The notes beneath the pieces were generated by a model. It did no database searches and was not told where the DNA came from. It worked only from the letters and a program-made list of their open reading frames with translations. Positions 50,884 to 61,018 of a stretch of DNA of 64,000 nt are shown here, one piece after another. Both the position numbers and the translations under genes were made by a program. The first letter of the stretch is position 1. Each line of letters opens with the position of its first letter. Source of the stretch: Clostridiaceae bacterium (GTDB taxonomy: Bacteria; Bacillota; Clostridia; Oscillospirales; Acutalibacteraceae); contig JAEEHB010000002.1 in assembly GCA_016280595.1 (NCBI GenBank), positions 17,147-81,146 of the forward strand, in the 5' to 3' direction.

Positions 50884-52098
50884 ATGAGATTTTATTCCTT
50901 AAAAAAGAAACCGAAAGTATACAGCCTCATAGGAGTGTTTGCGGTTGCGGCGGCGGCATTTGCCGTGCAGCTTAACACAAGCGCGGTATCACAGCCCGTA
51001 ATGGCGGTTGTTCTTATTCTGTGCCCGATTGCGTGCCTCGTGATCCTTTCCGCCGCTTTTGTGCGACAGCTCAGATACAATCCCTATTCGTACAACACCA
51101 TTTATTATGCGGCGTTTTCGCTTCTCGCTCTGTTTTCTCTCATTTCGGAAGTGGTTGTTTTCGTGGGAGTTGTCAGGTATGCAACCGTAACCGATGTGCT
51201 GACCTCCAATCTTGTGGGCAGCCTTTCCGCGTCGGCGAGGAATTATATGCTTTTCACTTCTCCGTTTATCCTGGTTTTCTCCGCCGCTCTGTGCATTTCA
51301 AATATTTCTCTTATCCGTCACGAAGGCAGACGCCCCGTGAATTTTCTCGGAATACTGCTTTCCGTGCTTATGATTGGCGGCGAGGTTTATCTTTTCATCG
51401 CGGGTTATTATTACACGGGCAGTGAACTTGAAGTGATGATTAAAGAGATACTCACCAATCTGTTTGCCTGCGTTTATCTTTATTTTGAGTGTATGATTAT
51501 CGGCACGATAATTGCTAATATAATCGTTACGCGCTATGAGCCGTCAAAGGATAAAGATTTCATAATCATCCTCGGCTGCGGCCTGCGTAAAGACGGCACA
51601 CCCACACCTCTGCTGAAGGGCAGGGCGGACAGGGCTCTCAAGTTTTACCGCAGGCAGATTGAAGAGTGCGGCAAGGCTCCCGCTTTCGTTGCTTCGGGAG
51701 GGCAGGGCCCCGCCGAAGTTATATCCGAAGGCGAATCAATCAGGAATTATCTTCTGGAGCAGGGCGTGCCCGCAGAGCACATTCTCACCGAAAACAAATC
51801 AACAGATACTTATGAAAATATGCTCTTTTCAAAGGAAATCATCGACTCCGTAAATCCGGATGCGAAAGTCGCTTTTTCCACAACAAACTATCACGTGTTC
51901 AGAAGCGGAATAAAGGCAAACCGCGTGAAGATGCACCCCGAAGGAATGGGAGCAAAAACAAAGTGGTATTTCTGGCCCAACGCCTCCGTGCGTGAACTTG
52001 CCGGAATACTCACGGAGCACAGAGGCAAGCAGATTCTGATTTTTGCAGGTATGGCTGTGTTCTATGTCGTAATGACGGTGCTTAACTACAAAGCGTAA
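50884..52098 (+). CDS. YdcF/SanA-like DUF218 membrane protein
   Basis: 404 residues. Six or so N-terminal membrane helices, then a DUF218 domain: FIIILGCGLRKDGTPTPLLKGRADRALKFY, FVASGGQGPAEVISEGESIRNYLLEQGVP, ENKSTDTYENMLFSKEI and AFSTTNYHVFRS, which match the ElyC/SanA/YdcF signature motifs. A final membrane helix follows. Family members affect envelope and lipid-carrier homeostasis. AAGGA precedes the ATG. Confidence 0.82.
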   Translation: MRFYSLKKKPKVYSLIGVFAVAAAAFAVQLNTSAVSQPVMAVVLILCPIACLVILSAAFVRQLRYNPYSYNTIYYAAFSLLALFSLISEVVVFVGVVRYATVTDVLTSNLVGSLSASARNYMLFTSPFILVFSAALCISNISLIRHEGRRPVNFLGILLSVLMIGGEVYLFIAGYYYTGSELEVMIKEILTNLFACVYLYFECMIIGTIIANIIVTRYEPSKDKDFIIILGCGLRKDGTPTPLLKGRADRALKFYRRQIEECGKAPAFVASGGQGPAEVISEGESIRNYLLEQGVPAEHILTENKSTDTYENMLFSKEIIDSVNPDAKVAFSTTNYHVFRSGIKANRVKMHPEGMGAKTKWYFWPNASVRELAGILTEHRGKQILIFAGMAVFYVVMTVLNYKA

Positions 52099-52113
52099 AT
52101 CCCGGTATCAGAT

Positions 52114-53505
52114 ATGAAAAAACATTCACTTCTCGGTAAAAACGACTTTTCCGAAGGAAAGGTCTCAAAGATAATACTCATACAGTCCGCCCCGCTTATT
52201 CTCGCTCAGCTTGTGCATCTGCTCTACAATGTGGTTGACAGAATCTATATCGGCCATATGGGCGCAGACGGCAGTATGGCGCTCACGGGCATAGGACTCA
52301 CCTTTCCGATAGTCACGCTGATTATGGGCTTTGCCGCCCTTTTCGGTAACGGCGGCGTGCCTCTGTTTTCAATAGAGAGGGGAGCGGGCAACAGGGAAAA
52401 ATCCGCAAGAGTGCTCGGCAACTCCTTTACCCTTATTGTGCTCAGTTCACTCTTTGTCACCGTGCTTTGCTATGTGTTCAGAAAGCCCGTTCTCTATGCT
52501 TTCGGCGCGAGTGACGATTCTTACGTTTACGCGAGGGATTACCTCAATGTTTACCTCGCGGGCACCGCTTTTTCAATGCTCGCGACAGGGCTTAACGGTT
52601 ATATCAGCGCACAGGGCTTTCCGCAGTTCGGTATGATGACAACAGTTGCGGGAGCGCTGACAAATATAATACTCGATCCGGTGTTCATTTTTGTGCTCGG
52701 GCTCGGAGTTTCGGGCGCCGCCGCGGCAACGGTTATCAGCCAGGCGGTCTCATGCGCCCTTGTGCTTCATTTCCTCACGGGTAAGAGAGCGGAGATACCG
52801 CTGACTGCCAGGAATATGACTTTGAGGAAAGACATTGTAGCCGGCATAGCCAAACTCGGCGCGTCAAATTTCGTGATGCAGGGCACGACCTGCCTTGTGC
52901 AGATTACCTGCAACGCCACTCTGCAGACCTACGGCGGAGACCTCTTTGTGGGCATAATGACAGTGGTCAATTCCATACGCGAAATCTTTATGCTGCCGGT
53001 AAACGGACTTATAGGCGGAGCACAGCCCGTTATCAGTTTCAACTACGGCGCAAAGAATTACACGAGAGTAAAGCAGGGCATCAACTTCAACACTCTCTTC
53101 GGCGCGGCATATACAACGGCGGCGTGGGCTCTCGTTTATTTCCTGCCCGCCCTCTGGTTTAATATTTTCCTTGAAGATAAGCAGATGATTGAAACGGGGA
53201 TTGAGATGCTGAGAATCTATTTCTTCGGTTTCGTGTTTATGTCCTTCCAGTTTGCGGGGCAGTCAACGTTTCTCGCGCTCGGAGACGCGAAGCACGCAAT
53301 CTTCTTTTCGCTTTTGCGCAAGCTGATTATCGTGGTGCCTCTCACGATTCTGCTTCCGATGTGGGGTTTCGGAGTCAGGGGAGTGTTTTTAGCCGAGCCT
53401 GTTTCAAATATAATAGGCGGACTCGCAAGTTACCTCACAATGAGGTTTACCGTATACCGCAGACTTAATGATACAGGGGAAAAACAAAATGAAAAACAGA
53501 CTTGA
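52114..53505 (+). CDS. MATE-family efflux transporter
   Basis: 463 residues, about 12 membrane helices, two homologous halves (for example LIQSAPLILAQLVHLLYNVVDRIYIGHMG and KLGASNFVMQGTTCLVQITCNATL). It exports cationic compounds or other small molecules using Na+ or H+. No strong ribosome site precedes the ATG (52114), so translation may depend on coupling from ydcF 15 bases upstream. Substrate unknown; it could export a product of the operon. Confidence 0.85.
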   Translation: MKKHSLLGKNDFSEGKVSKIILIQSAPLILAQLVHLLYNVVDRIYIGHMGADGSMALTGIGLTFPIVTLIMGFAALFGNGGVPLFSIERGAGNREKSARVLGNSFTLIVLSSLFVTVLCYVFRKPVLYAFGASDDSYVYARDYLNVYLAGTAFSMLATGLNGYISAQGFPQFGMMTTVAGALTNIILDPVFIFVLGLGVSGAAAATVISQAVSCALVLHFLTGKRAEIPLTARNMTLRKDIVAGIAKLGASNFVMQGTTCLVQITCNATLQTYGGDLFVGIMTVVNSIREIFMLPVNGLIGGAQPVISFNYGAKNYTRVKQGINFNTLFGAAYTTAAWALVYFLPALWFNIFLEDKQMIETGIEMLRIYFFGFVFMSFQFAGQSTFLALGDAKHAIFFSLLRKLIIVVPLTILLPMWGFGVRGVFLAEPVSNIIGGLASYLTMRFTVYRRLNDTGEKQNEKQT

Positions 53506-54076
53506 ACGCCAGCTCGATTTCGCCCTTGAAATCGACAAGGAAAAAAACATATTCAGGCAGACTCATCTTTCCGGGCACGGCAGAAACGAAAATGACGCCG
53601 AGCACGCGTGGCATATGGCTGTAATGGCGTATCTGCTCAGGGAATATTCCAATGAGCCCGTTGATATCTCAAAGGTAATGATTATGTGCCTTATTCACGA
53701 TATCGTGGAGATTGACGCGGGGGACACATACGCTTATGACGAAGTGAATATCAAAACCCAGAAAGAGCGTGAGGACGCCGCGAAGGAAAGAATCTTTTCC
53801 ATTTTACCGGATGATCAGAAAGCGGAATTTACCGCGCTCTTTGATGAGTTTGAGGAGGCACAGACGGCAGAATCGAAGTTTGCCCATTCGCTTGACAATC
53901 TTCAGCCTCTTCTTCTCAACAGCAGTAACGGCGGCAGTGACTGGCAGGAGCACGGTGTGACTGCGGGTAAAGTTTACGAGCGGCAGGGTAAAACCCAGCT
54001 CGGCTCAGAGGCTCTTTTTGAAGTAACGGACAAAATTATTAAGAAATACATTGAAAGCGGCGTACTTAAGCCCTGA
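53489..54076 (+). CDS. HD-domain phosphohydrolase (YfbR/HDDC2-like)
   Basis: 195 residues with the HD metal set: His in NDAEHAWHMA, His-Asp in CLIHDIVEIDAGD, and Asp in HSLDNLQPLL. Small HD proteins of this kind are 5'-deoxyribonucleotidases. ATG at 53489 has GGGGA 8 bases upstream and lies within the end of the MATE gene, giving a 17-base overlap. It may act on nucleoside monophosphates. Confidence 0.82.
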   Translation: MKNRLERQLDFALEIDKEKNIFRQTHLSGHGRNENDAEHAWHMAVMAYLLREYSNEPVDISKVMIMCLIHDIVEIDAGDTYAYDEVNIKTQKEREDAAKERIFSILPDDQKAEFTALFDEFEEAQTAESKFAHSLDNLQPLLLNSSNGGSDWQEHGVTAGKVYERQGKTQLGSEALFEVTDKIIKKYIESGVLKP

Positions 54077-54086
54077 AGGAGAAAAA

Positions 54087-55469
54087 ATGAGCATTAATAA
54101 AGACTATGACGTGATTATAATCGGCGCAGGTCCCGGCGGCATATTCGCCGCTTATGAACTTACTAAAATCAAGGCGTCCCTGCGCATTGCCGTGTTTGAG
54201 GCGGGCAATATGCTCAGCAAAAGAAAATGCCCCATTGACGGCGTGAAAATAAAGAAATGCATCGGCTGTCAGAACTGCTCAATTATGAGCGGCTTCGGCG
54301 GCGCGGGCGCTTTTTCGGACGGCAAATACAATATTACTAACGACTTCGGCGGCACGCTGTATGAATACATAGGCAAAAAAGAGGCGCTCGACCTTATGCA
54401 CTATGTGGATGCAATCAATCTTTCACACGGCGGAGAGGGCACAAAACTCTATTCCACCGCAGACACCTCAATTAAAAAGGCTTGCATGCAGAATAAACTG
54501 AAACTGCTTGATGCCTCCGTTCGTCACCTCGGCACGGATATAAACTATGTTGTGCTTGAAAACCTTTATAACGAACTGAGCGAAAAGGTCGACTTCTTCT
54601 TCCTTACTCCCGTGCGCGAAATCGAACTTGCCGACGGCGGCTACAGCATAAAGACAGACGATAAAACCTACACCTGCTCAAAGTGTATAGTGTCGGTTGG
54701 CAGAAGCGGCAGCAAGTGGATGGAAAGCGTTTGCGCAAAACTTGATATTCCCACTAAGTCAAACCGCGTTGACATAGGCGTGAGGGTAGAACTTCCCGCC
54801 GCCCTTTTCTCTCACCTGACTGATGAACTCTATGAGAGCAAAATAGTATACAGAACAGAGAAATATGAAGACAGGGTACGCACGTTCTGCATGAATCCCT
54901 ACGGCAGTGTCGTGGCGGAAAATACCGGCGGCATAGTCACCGTAAACGGTCACAGTTTTGAGGACCCCGCAAGGCGCACGCAAAACACAAACTTCGCACT
55001 GCTTGTGTCAAAACATTTTTCGGAACCGTTCAAGGACAGCAACGGTTACGGTGAAAGCATAGCGCGCCTTTCCAATATGCTGGGCGGCGGAGTTATCGTG
55101 CAGAGATTCGGCGACCTCATAAAAGGGCGCAGAAGCACCAAAACCCGCATCGAGGAAGGCTTCGTAACACCCACGCTCTCTGCAGAGCCGGGTGACCTGA
55201 GCCTGGTTCTGCCCGGAAGAATACTGGACGGCATAATCGAAATGATTTACGCGCTCGATAAAATCGCGCCGGGCACTGCAAATGACGACACTCTGCTTTA
55301 CGGCGTTGAAGTGAAGTTTTACAATATGGAAGTGTCGGTCAATGAGCGGCTCGAATCAAAATACGAGGGGCTTTATATTATAGGAGACGGAAGCGGCGTT
55401 ACCCACTCGCTCTCCCACGCCTCTGCAAGCGGAGTATTCACCGCAAGGGACATTGCCTCACGCATATAA
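54087..55469 (+). CDS. FAD-dependent oxidoreductase (COG2509-like)
   Basis: 460 residues. FAD loop DVIIIGAGPGGIFAAYEL and C-terminal LYIIGDGSGVTHSLSHASASGVFTARDIA are standard for two-domain flavoproteins. A cysteine-rich segment CPIDGVKIKKCIGCQNC followed by GFGGAGAFSDGK is diagnostic of the COG2509 dehydrogenase group and may hold metal or disulfide chemistry. Substrate unknown. The ATG at 54087 has GAAGGAG 5 bases upstream. Last gene of the operon before the 55483 terminator. Confidence 0.8.
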   Translation: MSINKDYDVIIIGAGPGGIFAAYELTKIKASLRIAVFEAGNMLSKRKCPIDGVKIKKCIGCQNCSIMSGFGGAGAFSDGKYNITNDFGGTLYEYIGKKEALDLMHYVDAINLSHGGEGTKLYSTADTSIKKACMQNKLKLLDASVRHLGTDINYVVLENLYNELSEKVDFFFLTPVREIELADGGYSIKTDDKTYTCSKCIVSVGRSGSKWMESVCAKLDIPTKSNRVDIGVRVELPAALFSHLTDELYESKIVYRTEKYEDRVRTFCMNPYGSVVAENTGGIVTVNGHSFEDPARRTQNTNFALLVSKHFSEPFKDSNGYGESIARLSNMLGGGVIVQRFGDLIKGRRSTKTRIEEGFVTPTLSAEPGDLSLVLPGRILDGIIEMIYALDKIAPGTANDDTLLYGVEVKFYNMEVSVNERLESKYEGLYIIGDGSGVTHSLSHASASGVFTARDIASRI

Positions 55470-55482
55470 ACAATCGCATAAT

Positions 55483-55515
55483 AAAAATGCTCCGTCTGAA
55501 TGACGGAGCATTTTT
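55483..55515. terminator. Bidirectional intrinsic terminator
   Basis: AAAAATGCTCCGTC (55483-55496) and GACGGAGCATTTTT (55502-55515) form a perfect 14-pair stem with loop TGAAT, between converging transcripts. Confidence 0.92.
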
Positions 55516-55524
55516 GCTTTTTAC

Positions 55525-56307
55525 TCATTCTGTTTTTGATTTGATAAATGCTTTTATCTTTCCGGGGAAATCAAAGCCGTTTACCGCACAGACCAGAGCC
55601 GCGCTCATCACTGCCCATCCGGCAAAGAAAAGTTTGATTTTCGGCCCGTAGAAATTTGTTTTGCACAGATAAAAAATATCAAGGGCAAAGATTAACGCGT
55701 TTGTCACGGTTATCAGATTAACAGGTAAAACCTTTCCCCGCTTTTTATCGTAAATGTTTTTATCGGTGCCCGCTTCGGAGAAAGGAAGGAAGAAGCGCTT
55801 TGCAAAGGAATTGCCGTTTGATTTAACGGATTTGCCTACTGCCGCGGAGCAAACGGCTGTAAGCACAAAGCCCGCAATCATAATGATAATCAGAGGCAGT
55901 CTGCAGGCAAAATCGTCTTTGCTGTAGAGCGAGTCGCTCACAAACCAGTAATCCCTGTAAAGCACACAGGCAAGGCAGGTGAGCATCGAGCCCGAGCAAA
56001 GCGCGGAGAAGACGGTCATTTCGCTTTTCGGCGCGCCGTCAAAGCTTTTAACGGCTATAAAAATGCTTATGAAAACCGGCAGAAACATAAACGGAAACGC
56101 AGGGTAAAATACTGTTGCCGCCGCAGAGACAATCAGGATTGAGGCAAAGGGGATAAGCCCTCTTCTGAAAGATGCGATTATCATCATGCAGGCGAAAAGC
56201 ACGCCGTAAACAATCCTTGAGTCAACTTCCGATTTTTTGAATATATCGTGAGAAAGAAAGAGAGCGGCAAGGAAAACAATAAACAATGTATTCTTTAAAT
56301 ATTTCAT
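55525..56307 (-). CDS. Polytopic membrane protein, function unknown
   Basis: 260 residues with about seven to eight hydrophobic segments and a basic C-terminus. No recognised motif. The ATG at 56307 has GAGGAGG 6 bases upstream; the ATG-less upstream reading is rejected. It follows a larger membrane protein gene by 11 bases and is the last gene of the FemAB-ThuA-dut operon. Confidence 0.7.
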   Translation of the reverse strand: MKYLKNTLFIVFLAALFLSHDIFKKSEVDSRIVYGVLFACMMIIASFRRGLIPFASILIVSAAATVFYPAFPFMFLPVFISIFIAVKSFDGAPKSEMTVFSALCSGSMLTCLACVLYRDYWFVSDSLYSKDDFACRLPLIIIMIAGFVLTAVCSAAVGKSVKSNGNSFAKRFFLPFSEAGTDKNIYDKKRGKVLPVNLITVTNALIFALDIFYLCKTNFYGPKIKLFFAGWAVMSAALVCAVNGFDFPGKIKAFIKSKTE

Positions 56308-56318
56308 ACCGCGCCTCC

Positions 56319-57659
56319 TCATATATAAGTTTCGGCGACAGACATCATATATACAAAGAAATATGCTGCACCGAGACGCGGGTCAATCCCATAAACTTTT
56401 CCGGCAAGTATCTCTCTTGCTTTTTCTTCTTTATAAAGAACATAGAGCAGAAATGCTATGTGTATGATAAGCGCGTGCGCGAGGAAACGCGTGATATCGT
56501 TCGAATTCATAAGCCCCGTGAATGCGCTGAACGGATACTGAATAAGAGCGAGCACATAACAAAACTTCTTGAGTTTGTTTTTTTCGCTTTTCAGAAGTTT
56601 CAGCAGTACCGAATACGAGACCGCGATAAGCGGCAGGCATAAACAGAGCAGGAAAGGAATATAAAACGCCTTGAATGCGATTTCGCTTTTTGTTTTGACA
56701 TTCGCGAAGGACTGTGAAATGAGAAGGTTGAGTATATTCAGTACGGGAGCGGGAAGCGGGAGACTCAGCACGGGTATTTCGTCAACCGTTACGCCGTAAA
56801 CAATATCATTATCGGCAAAGTGCATTGCCTGTTCCCTGTAAAACGCGAAGTCATAAAACCTGAGGTAAACATTGTCGAGTCTGTCCGGCTCTCCGCGTGA
56901 AAGCATTTCCCTGTCAAATTCTTCCATAGTCATTGTGACATTTGAGCTTTCGCACAGTACAAAGTAGAGAAAAGCGGCGATTGCCGTAATCACGGTTACG
57001 GTAAAGATAACGCCGTATTCCGCCTTTTCTTTTTTATCACGGGCGCAGGCGGCTCTGTAAAGCAGAATCATACAGCACAGTATGATGTAAGTGATTATCG
57101 CCGCAAAATGCACCAGAATCATAAGAAATACAAGGCACGGAATGATATACTTAAGATACTTTGTTTCAATCACCGCAATGAAAATCAGCGTGAAGAAAAA
57201 CCAGTAGGAATCAAGCATACCGAGTTGCTCGGAAAATATGCCGAATGAGCACGGCCCCGAAAGGAAAAACATGCAGAGCACAAACACCGAAACACGCTGT
57301 TTCTTTTCTTTGATTCCTGCAACGAGCCGCGCAAGGAAAAACGAGAGAGCCGCGTAGGCGATAAGCAGAAGCACCGTTTCATAAGCGCTCACATTTGCCA
57401 TTGTGGCATTTTTGAAAAACAGCCTGAATATCGCGCCGGGCAGTATTTTGGTAAGGAAGCCGAAACCGTAATCAACCAGATGGTAGGTGTAGGTGGTGCT
57501 TCCCGCGCTCCAGATCAGACCGTGATTTACTATAAACAGACCGTAAAGGCAGACATAGGTATAAAAGAGCGCAAAGTACTTAAGCCACGGCAGTTTTGTA
57601 TCTGCCGTGACAAAAGACTCAAGTATCCTGTTTTGCTTTTTAATACCTGTTTCCGCCAT
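56319..57659 (-). CDS. Polytopic membrane protein, possible GT-C or EpsG-like
   Basis: 446 residues, about ten membrane helices with one large extracellular loop (about residues 245-300, YFVLCESSNVTMTMEEFDREMLS...). The early loop HLVDYGFGFLTKILPGA and overall layout recall EpsG/GT-C type glycan enzymes, but no catalytic acidic motif is sure. The ribosome site GAGAT is weak. Function unassigned. Confidence 0.65.
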   Translation of the reverse strand: MAETGIKKQNRILESFVTADTKLPWLKYFALFYTYVCLYGLFIVNHGLIWSAGSTTYTYHLVDYGFGFLTKILPGAIFRLFFKNATMANVSAYETVLLLIAYAALSFFLARLVAGIKEKKQRVSVFVLCMFFLSGPCSFGIFSEQLGMLDSYWFFFTLIFIAVIETKYLKYIIPCLVFLMILVHFAAIITYIILCCMILLYRAACARDKKEKAEYGVIFTVTVITAIAAFLYFVLCESSNVTMTMEEFDREMLSRGEPDRLDNVYLRFYDFAFYREQAMHFADNDIVYGVTVDEIPVLSLPLPAPVLNILNLLISQSFANVKTKSEIAFKAFYIPFLLCLCLPLIAVSYSVLLKLLKSEKNKLKKFCYVLALIQYPFSAFTGLMNSNDITRFLAHALIIHIAFLLYVLYKEEKAREILAGKVYGIDPRLGAAYFFVYMMSVAETYI

Positions 57660-57671
57660 ATTTATCTCATA

Positions 57672-58610
57672 TTAAAGGTTATTTTCACTCAGGAAATCGC
57701 CTGTCACTTTCGCGAGTTCTTCGCTCCTGTTTTCTATGCACTGATGCCCCGCGCCTTGGACGGTGTATTTGTATGCGCCGTCAAATGTTTCGTTTATGCG
57801 CGCCTTCTGGTCGGAGTTAAGGATTATATCCTTGTCCGCCTGACAAAGGAGCACGGGTATTTTCAGATTCTTTGCACTCTCAAGGTCAGTCGCTTTTACG
57901 TTATACATCATTTCGCAGATTCCCTTGCCGAAGCCCTCATAGAGCAGGGGGTCGGTCACTCCGCTTAAGTCATAATCGAGCGCAAATCTGAGGTCGGCAG
58001 TCGCCATCCATATCACCATACGGACTACGGGGCTGAGTTTTGAGCCGAGCCTGAAGAATATATCCATAGTGTTTTCGGTGAAACCTGTTTTTACAAGTTT
58101 TTCCGCCCACGCCGGAAATTCATCCTGCGGGCAGGGGCAGTAGAGCAGCAGAGCTTTTATATCCGTCATACAGGCGATGTTGATTGCAACGCCGCCTCCC
58201 ATTGAGTGACCTGCCACTATCCATTCGCCAGCGGGCGCGATACTCTCCATAAGAGCAATCATCAGGTCTTCGCGCGGAATAATCTCCATGCCCTCTTTTT
58301 CCCTTGTGCTGAAACCGAAGTCGGGCAAATCCGCAAGCACGCACTCGTAGCCGAGAGCACTCATTTCCTTTGCCATATTGCGCCAGGAATATGTACTGCA
58401 CATAAAGCCGTGAAGCATAAGGATTCTGCCCTTTGTTTCACCCTGAGTGGGTATGATTCTGTAATGAATATCATAATCGCCCAGAGAGAAAAATCTGCTG
58501 TCCTCATAGGGCTTAAAGTCTTTTGTGTCCGCGGCAAAAACGGAGAAAGCGCCTGCGTATATTATTGCGATTGCAAGGATTAACGCTGTGAAAATTCTGA
58601 GTTTTTTCAT
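57672..58610 (-). CDS. Exported alpha/beta-hydrolase
   Basis: 312 residues. Signal peptide (about 1-26, SVFA-A site), then a canonical alpha/beta-hydrolase fold: LMLHGFMCSTYSW (oxyanion), VAGHSMGGGVAI (nucleophile Ser, about 138), QADKDIIL (acid Asp), and GAGHQCIE (catalytic His). Small ester or peptide substrates outside the cell are likely. It starts 3 bases after the dut stop; a weak AGG site lies within the dut end. Confidence 0.85.
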   Translation of the reverse strand: MKKLRIFTALILAIAIIYAGAFSVFAADTKDFKPYEDSRFFSLGDYDIHYRIIPTQGETKGRILMLHGFMCSTYSWRNMAKEMSALGYECVLADLPDFGFSTREKEGMEIIPREDLMIALMESIAPAGEWIVAGHSMGGGVAINIACMTDIKALLLYCPCPQDEFPAWAEKLVKTGFTENTMDIFFRLGSKLSPVVRMVIWMATADLRFALDYDLSGVTDPLLYEGFGKGICEMMYNVKATDLESAKNLKIPVLLCQADKDIILNSDQKARINETFDGAYKYTVQGAGHQCIENRSEELAKVTGDFLSENNL

Positions 58611-58613
58611 AGT

Positions 58614-59054
58614 TTATTTACCTGTTGAGCCGAAGCCGCCCGATCCTCTGTCGGTGTCGCCGAGTTCGTCGGCTTCTTCAATATCTATAAGTGATACCGG
58701 CATAATCACAAGCTGCGCGATTCTTTCGCCGGGGTTAATGGTGTATGCCTCTTTGAGCTGGTTAATCACGCCCACGCAGATTTCGCCTCTGTAGTCGCTG
58801 TCAATAACTCCCACGGAGTTAAGCAGACCTATGCCGTGCTTGATTGCAAGTCCGCTTCTTGCAAACACAAACGCTCCGAGTTCGGGCGAGGGGAGTTCAA
58901 TCGCGATACCTGTGGGTATTACCGCTTTTTCGCCGCCGTCAAGAGTTACGGGCTCGTCGATGCAGGCATAAAGATCCATACCCGCGCTTCCCTGCGTTGC
59001 CCTGAAAGGAATGCGGGCGTTTTCTCTGAGTTTTTTAACTTTGAGTTTATCCAT
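58614..59054 (-). CDS. dut: dUTP diphosphatase
   Basis: 146 residues, trimeric dUTPase length. All five motifs are present: [38 protein letters not shown] and the C-terminal [11 protein letters not shown]. It hydrolyses dUTP to dUMP and pyrophosphate, preventing uracil incorporation. Start ATG at 59054 overlaps the ThuA gene by 8 bases. Confidence 0.95.
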   Translation of the reverse strand: MDKLKVKKLRENARIPFRATQGSAGMDLYACIDEPVTLDGGEKAVIPTGIAIELPSPELGAFVFARSGLAIKHGIGLLNSVGVIDSDYRGEICVGVINQLKEAYTINPGERIAQLVIMPVSLIDIEEADELGDTDRGSGGFGSTGK

Positions 59055-59790
59055 TATGCTGCTCCTTGTATGTCTGCTCCGGGGAGACTTTTATGTGAGG
59101 GCATTCGAGTTTTTCCGCGATTCCGTTTGAGGGGTAAACCCAGCGCACGGCGTTTGTTATGATTTTCTGCACGTTTTCGTTGTGATAGGTCGGGTTGCTC
59201 TCGTGACCGGGCTGGAAATAGAAGATTCTGCCCAGACCTTTCTGCCAGCAGCAACCGGAGCGGAAAACTTCTCCGCCCGCAAACCAGCCGAGGAAAATAA
59301 GCTGATCCGGCTCGGGAATATCAAACCTTTCGCCGTACATTTCCTCCACATCGAGGTCAAAGCAGGGGTCAACACCCTGCGCTATGGGATGAGCGGGGTT
59401 TACCGTCCACAGTCTTTCCCTGTCGCCCTCGCGCCAGGAGAGGTTGCAGGTGGTGCCCATCAGTTTTTTGAATATCTTTGAGTGATGCCCCGAGTGAAGG
59501 ACTATAAGCCCCATGCCTCTGAGCACTCTGTCATAAATCTTGTCCACAAGTTTGTCGGGCACTCTGCCGTGAGCCATATGCCCCCACCAGATGAGCACGT
59601 CGGTGTCATTGAGCACGGAGTCTGGCAGACCGCACTCCTTCATACCCAGGGTGGCGGTGCGCACCTGAATATCATCGTTTATTCCGAGAAAATCCCTTAT
59701 ACAGCCGTGAATGCCGTCGGGGTAAACCGAGGATACTTCCCTGCTGAATTTTTCGTGAACGCCTTCGTTCCAGACAGTTACTTTAATCAT
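59047..59790 (-). CDS. ThuA-like (trehalose-utilisation) domain protein
   Basis: 247 residues, glutamine-amidotransferase-like fold without a class I cysteine triad that I can identify. Family segments: [38 protein letters not shown] and [32 protein letters not shown]. ThuA proteins accompany Gfo/Idh oxidoreductases in sugar catabolism, consistent with the oxidoreductase at 61019, which is divergently transcribed one gene away. The ATG at 59790 follows GGAGGTGA. Confidence 0.82.
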   Translation of the reverse strand: MIKVTVWNEGVHEKFSREVSSVYPDGIHGCIRDFLGINDDIQVRTATLGMKECGLPDSVLNDTDVLIWWGHMAHGRVPDKLVDKIYDRVLRGMGLIVLHSGHHSKIFKKLMGTTCNLSWREGDRERLWTVNPAHPIAQGVDPCFDLDVEEMYGERFDIPEPDQLIFLGWFAGGEVFRSGCCWQKGLGRIFYFQPGHESNPTYHNENVQKIITNAVRWVYPSNGIAEKLECPHIKVSPEQTYKEQHNG

Positions 59791-59812
59791 AAAGTTTGTC
59801 ACCTCCGGGCAG

Positions 59813-60832
59813 TTATTTAATCTTCTTTATTATTTTCTGACTCGCCGACACAAGTTTTGCGGCGGCGGGTTTTATTATAAGGTTCATTTCGCCCGCGAAT
59901 TCAATGAAATCGCCGCCGAAGCCTTTCTTGAAGCGGTAAAGGCCGTCACTGTCATCAAGGGCTTTGAGACCTCTGAAATCGTAAATGTCACAGCCCGATT
60001 CTATTGCCCATCTTATCATTTCCCACTGCAGAAGATGATTGGGCATAACGTTTCTGTGAGATGAGAGGGAGGCGCCGTAGAAATACCACACCTTATTGCC
60101 CCACAGCACGGAAAGGGCGCCCGCAACGGGCTCGCTTTCATAGTAAGCCATATAGAGTCTTGCCTTGTCGCCGAAAGTGTCAAGTATCTTGCCGAAGTAA
60201 GCGGCGGGGCGTACTGCGAATTTGTCCCTTTCGCAGGTTTCCTTCATTATAGTGTAGAATTCATCCTTCTTTTCGCTGCCGCAGATTTTTATTTCAACAT
60301 TATGCTTTTTCGCAACCCTGACATTATAGCGGTGCTTTGAGTGAAAAGAGGCAAACACCTCGTCCTCGCTTCTGCCGTCGATATTTATCCTGTTTACAAG
60401 GCAGCACTGGAAGCCGTCAAGCCCGTCGGCGTGAGGCACAGGCACAAAGCCTGCGTCAAACGCAATCTTTTTGTATTCTTCATCGGAGGCGGGCGCATCC
60501 TTGTCAATTTTCAGTTCGTAAGCCTTATACTTTTCGCCTTCTTTTTTCGCGGCGTCAATAAGGGCGTTAAATGTTTCTTTATCGTGCAGATCACATACGG
60601 GGCCTCTCGGTGCGTACATCATATGATAGGGCAGGGCGGATATTTTTCTGAGCAATACGGCTAGCGTGCCCGTGATATTTCCGATGTTGTTCCTGCATAT
60701 CACGCCGAACCAGCCCCAGTCATCCTTGACCTTGCCCCACAGGGAAGTCTGCATAAAATGCCCGTTTTTATGGTTTGCCGTGAATTCGTCGAATTCAGCG
60801 GCGTTATTAATTCCGATTATTTCAGTTTTCAT
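59813..60832 (-). CDS. FemAB-family peptidoglycan bridge aminoacyltransferase
   Basis: 339 residues. Duplicated GNAT fold with [20 protein letters not shown] (N-terminal family motif), [22 protein letters not shown] (about 165-187), [26 protein letters not shown] (about 260-290) and [15 protein letters not shown]. Such enzymes add amino acids from aminoacyl-tRNA to lipid II. Because it is outside a wall operon, another acceptor is possible. The second Met (60832) has AGAGG 6 bases upstream. Distant paralogue of the 14502 gene. Confidence 0.85.
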   Translation of the reverse strand: MKTEIIGINNAAEFDEFTANHKNGHFMQTSLWGKVKDDWGWFGVICRNNIGNITGTLAVLLRKISALPYHMMYAPRGPVCDLHDKETFNALIDAAKKEGEKYKAYELKIDKDAPASDEEYKKIAFDAGFVPVPHADGLDGFQCCLVNRINIDGRSEDEVFASFHSKHRYNVRVAKKHNVEIKICGSEKKDEFYTIMKETCERDKFAVRPAAYFGKILDTFGDKARLYMAYYESEPVAGALSVLWGNKVWYFYGASLSSHRNVMPNHLLQWEMIRWAIESGCDIYDFRGLKALDDSDGLYRFKKGFGGDFIEFAGEMNLIIKPAAAKLVSASQKIIKKIK

Positions 60833-60869
60833 CATTAACCTCTTGAGAGCAGATATATTTAATCACTTT

Positions 60870-60898
60870 ATTATACCTTACCGGCGTATTGATTGCAA
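60870..60898 (-). promoter_or_regulatory. Promoter of the FemAB operon
   Basis: Minus strand: -35 TTGCAA (60893-60898), 17-base spacer, -10 TATAAT (60870-60875). Confidence 0.75.
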
Positions 60899-60927
60899 CA
60901 TTTTAAAAAAATTATATCTGTTTTCTA

Positions 60928-60956
60928 TTGAATTTACGCGCGCGTTAATATATAAT
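60928..60956 (+). promoter_or_regulatory. Promoter of the Gfo/Idh gene
   Basis: -35 TTGAAT (60928-60933), 17-base spacer containing CGCGCGCG, -10 TATAAT (60951-60956). Confidence 0.75.
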
Positions 60957-61018
60957 TCTAAAAGAGATTTTCCCGGCATATTCAAAACCGGGTTCAAAGC
61001 GGAATTCAGGTGGTTTTT

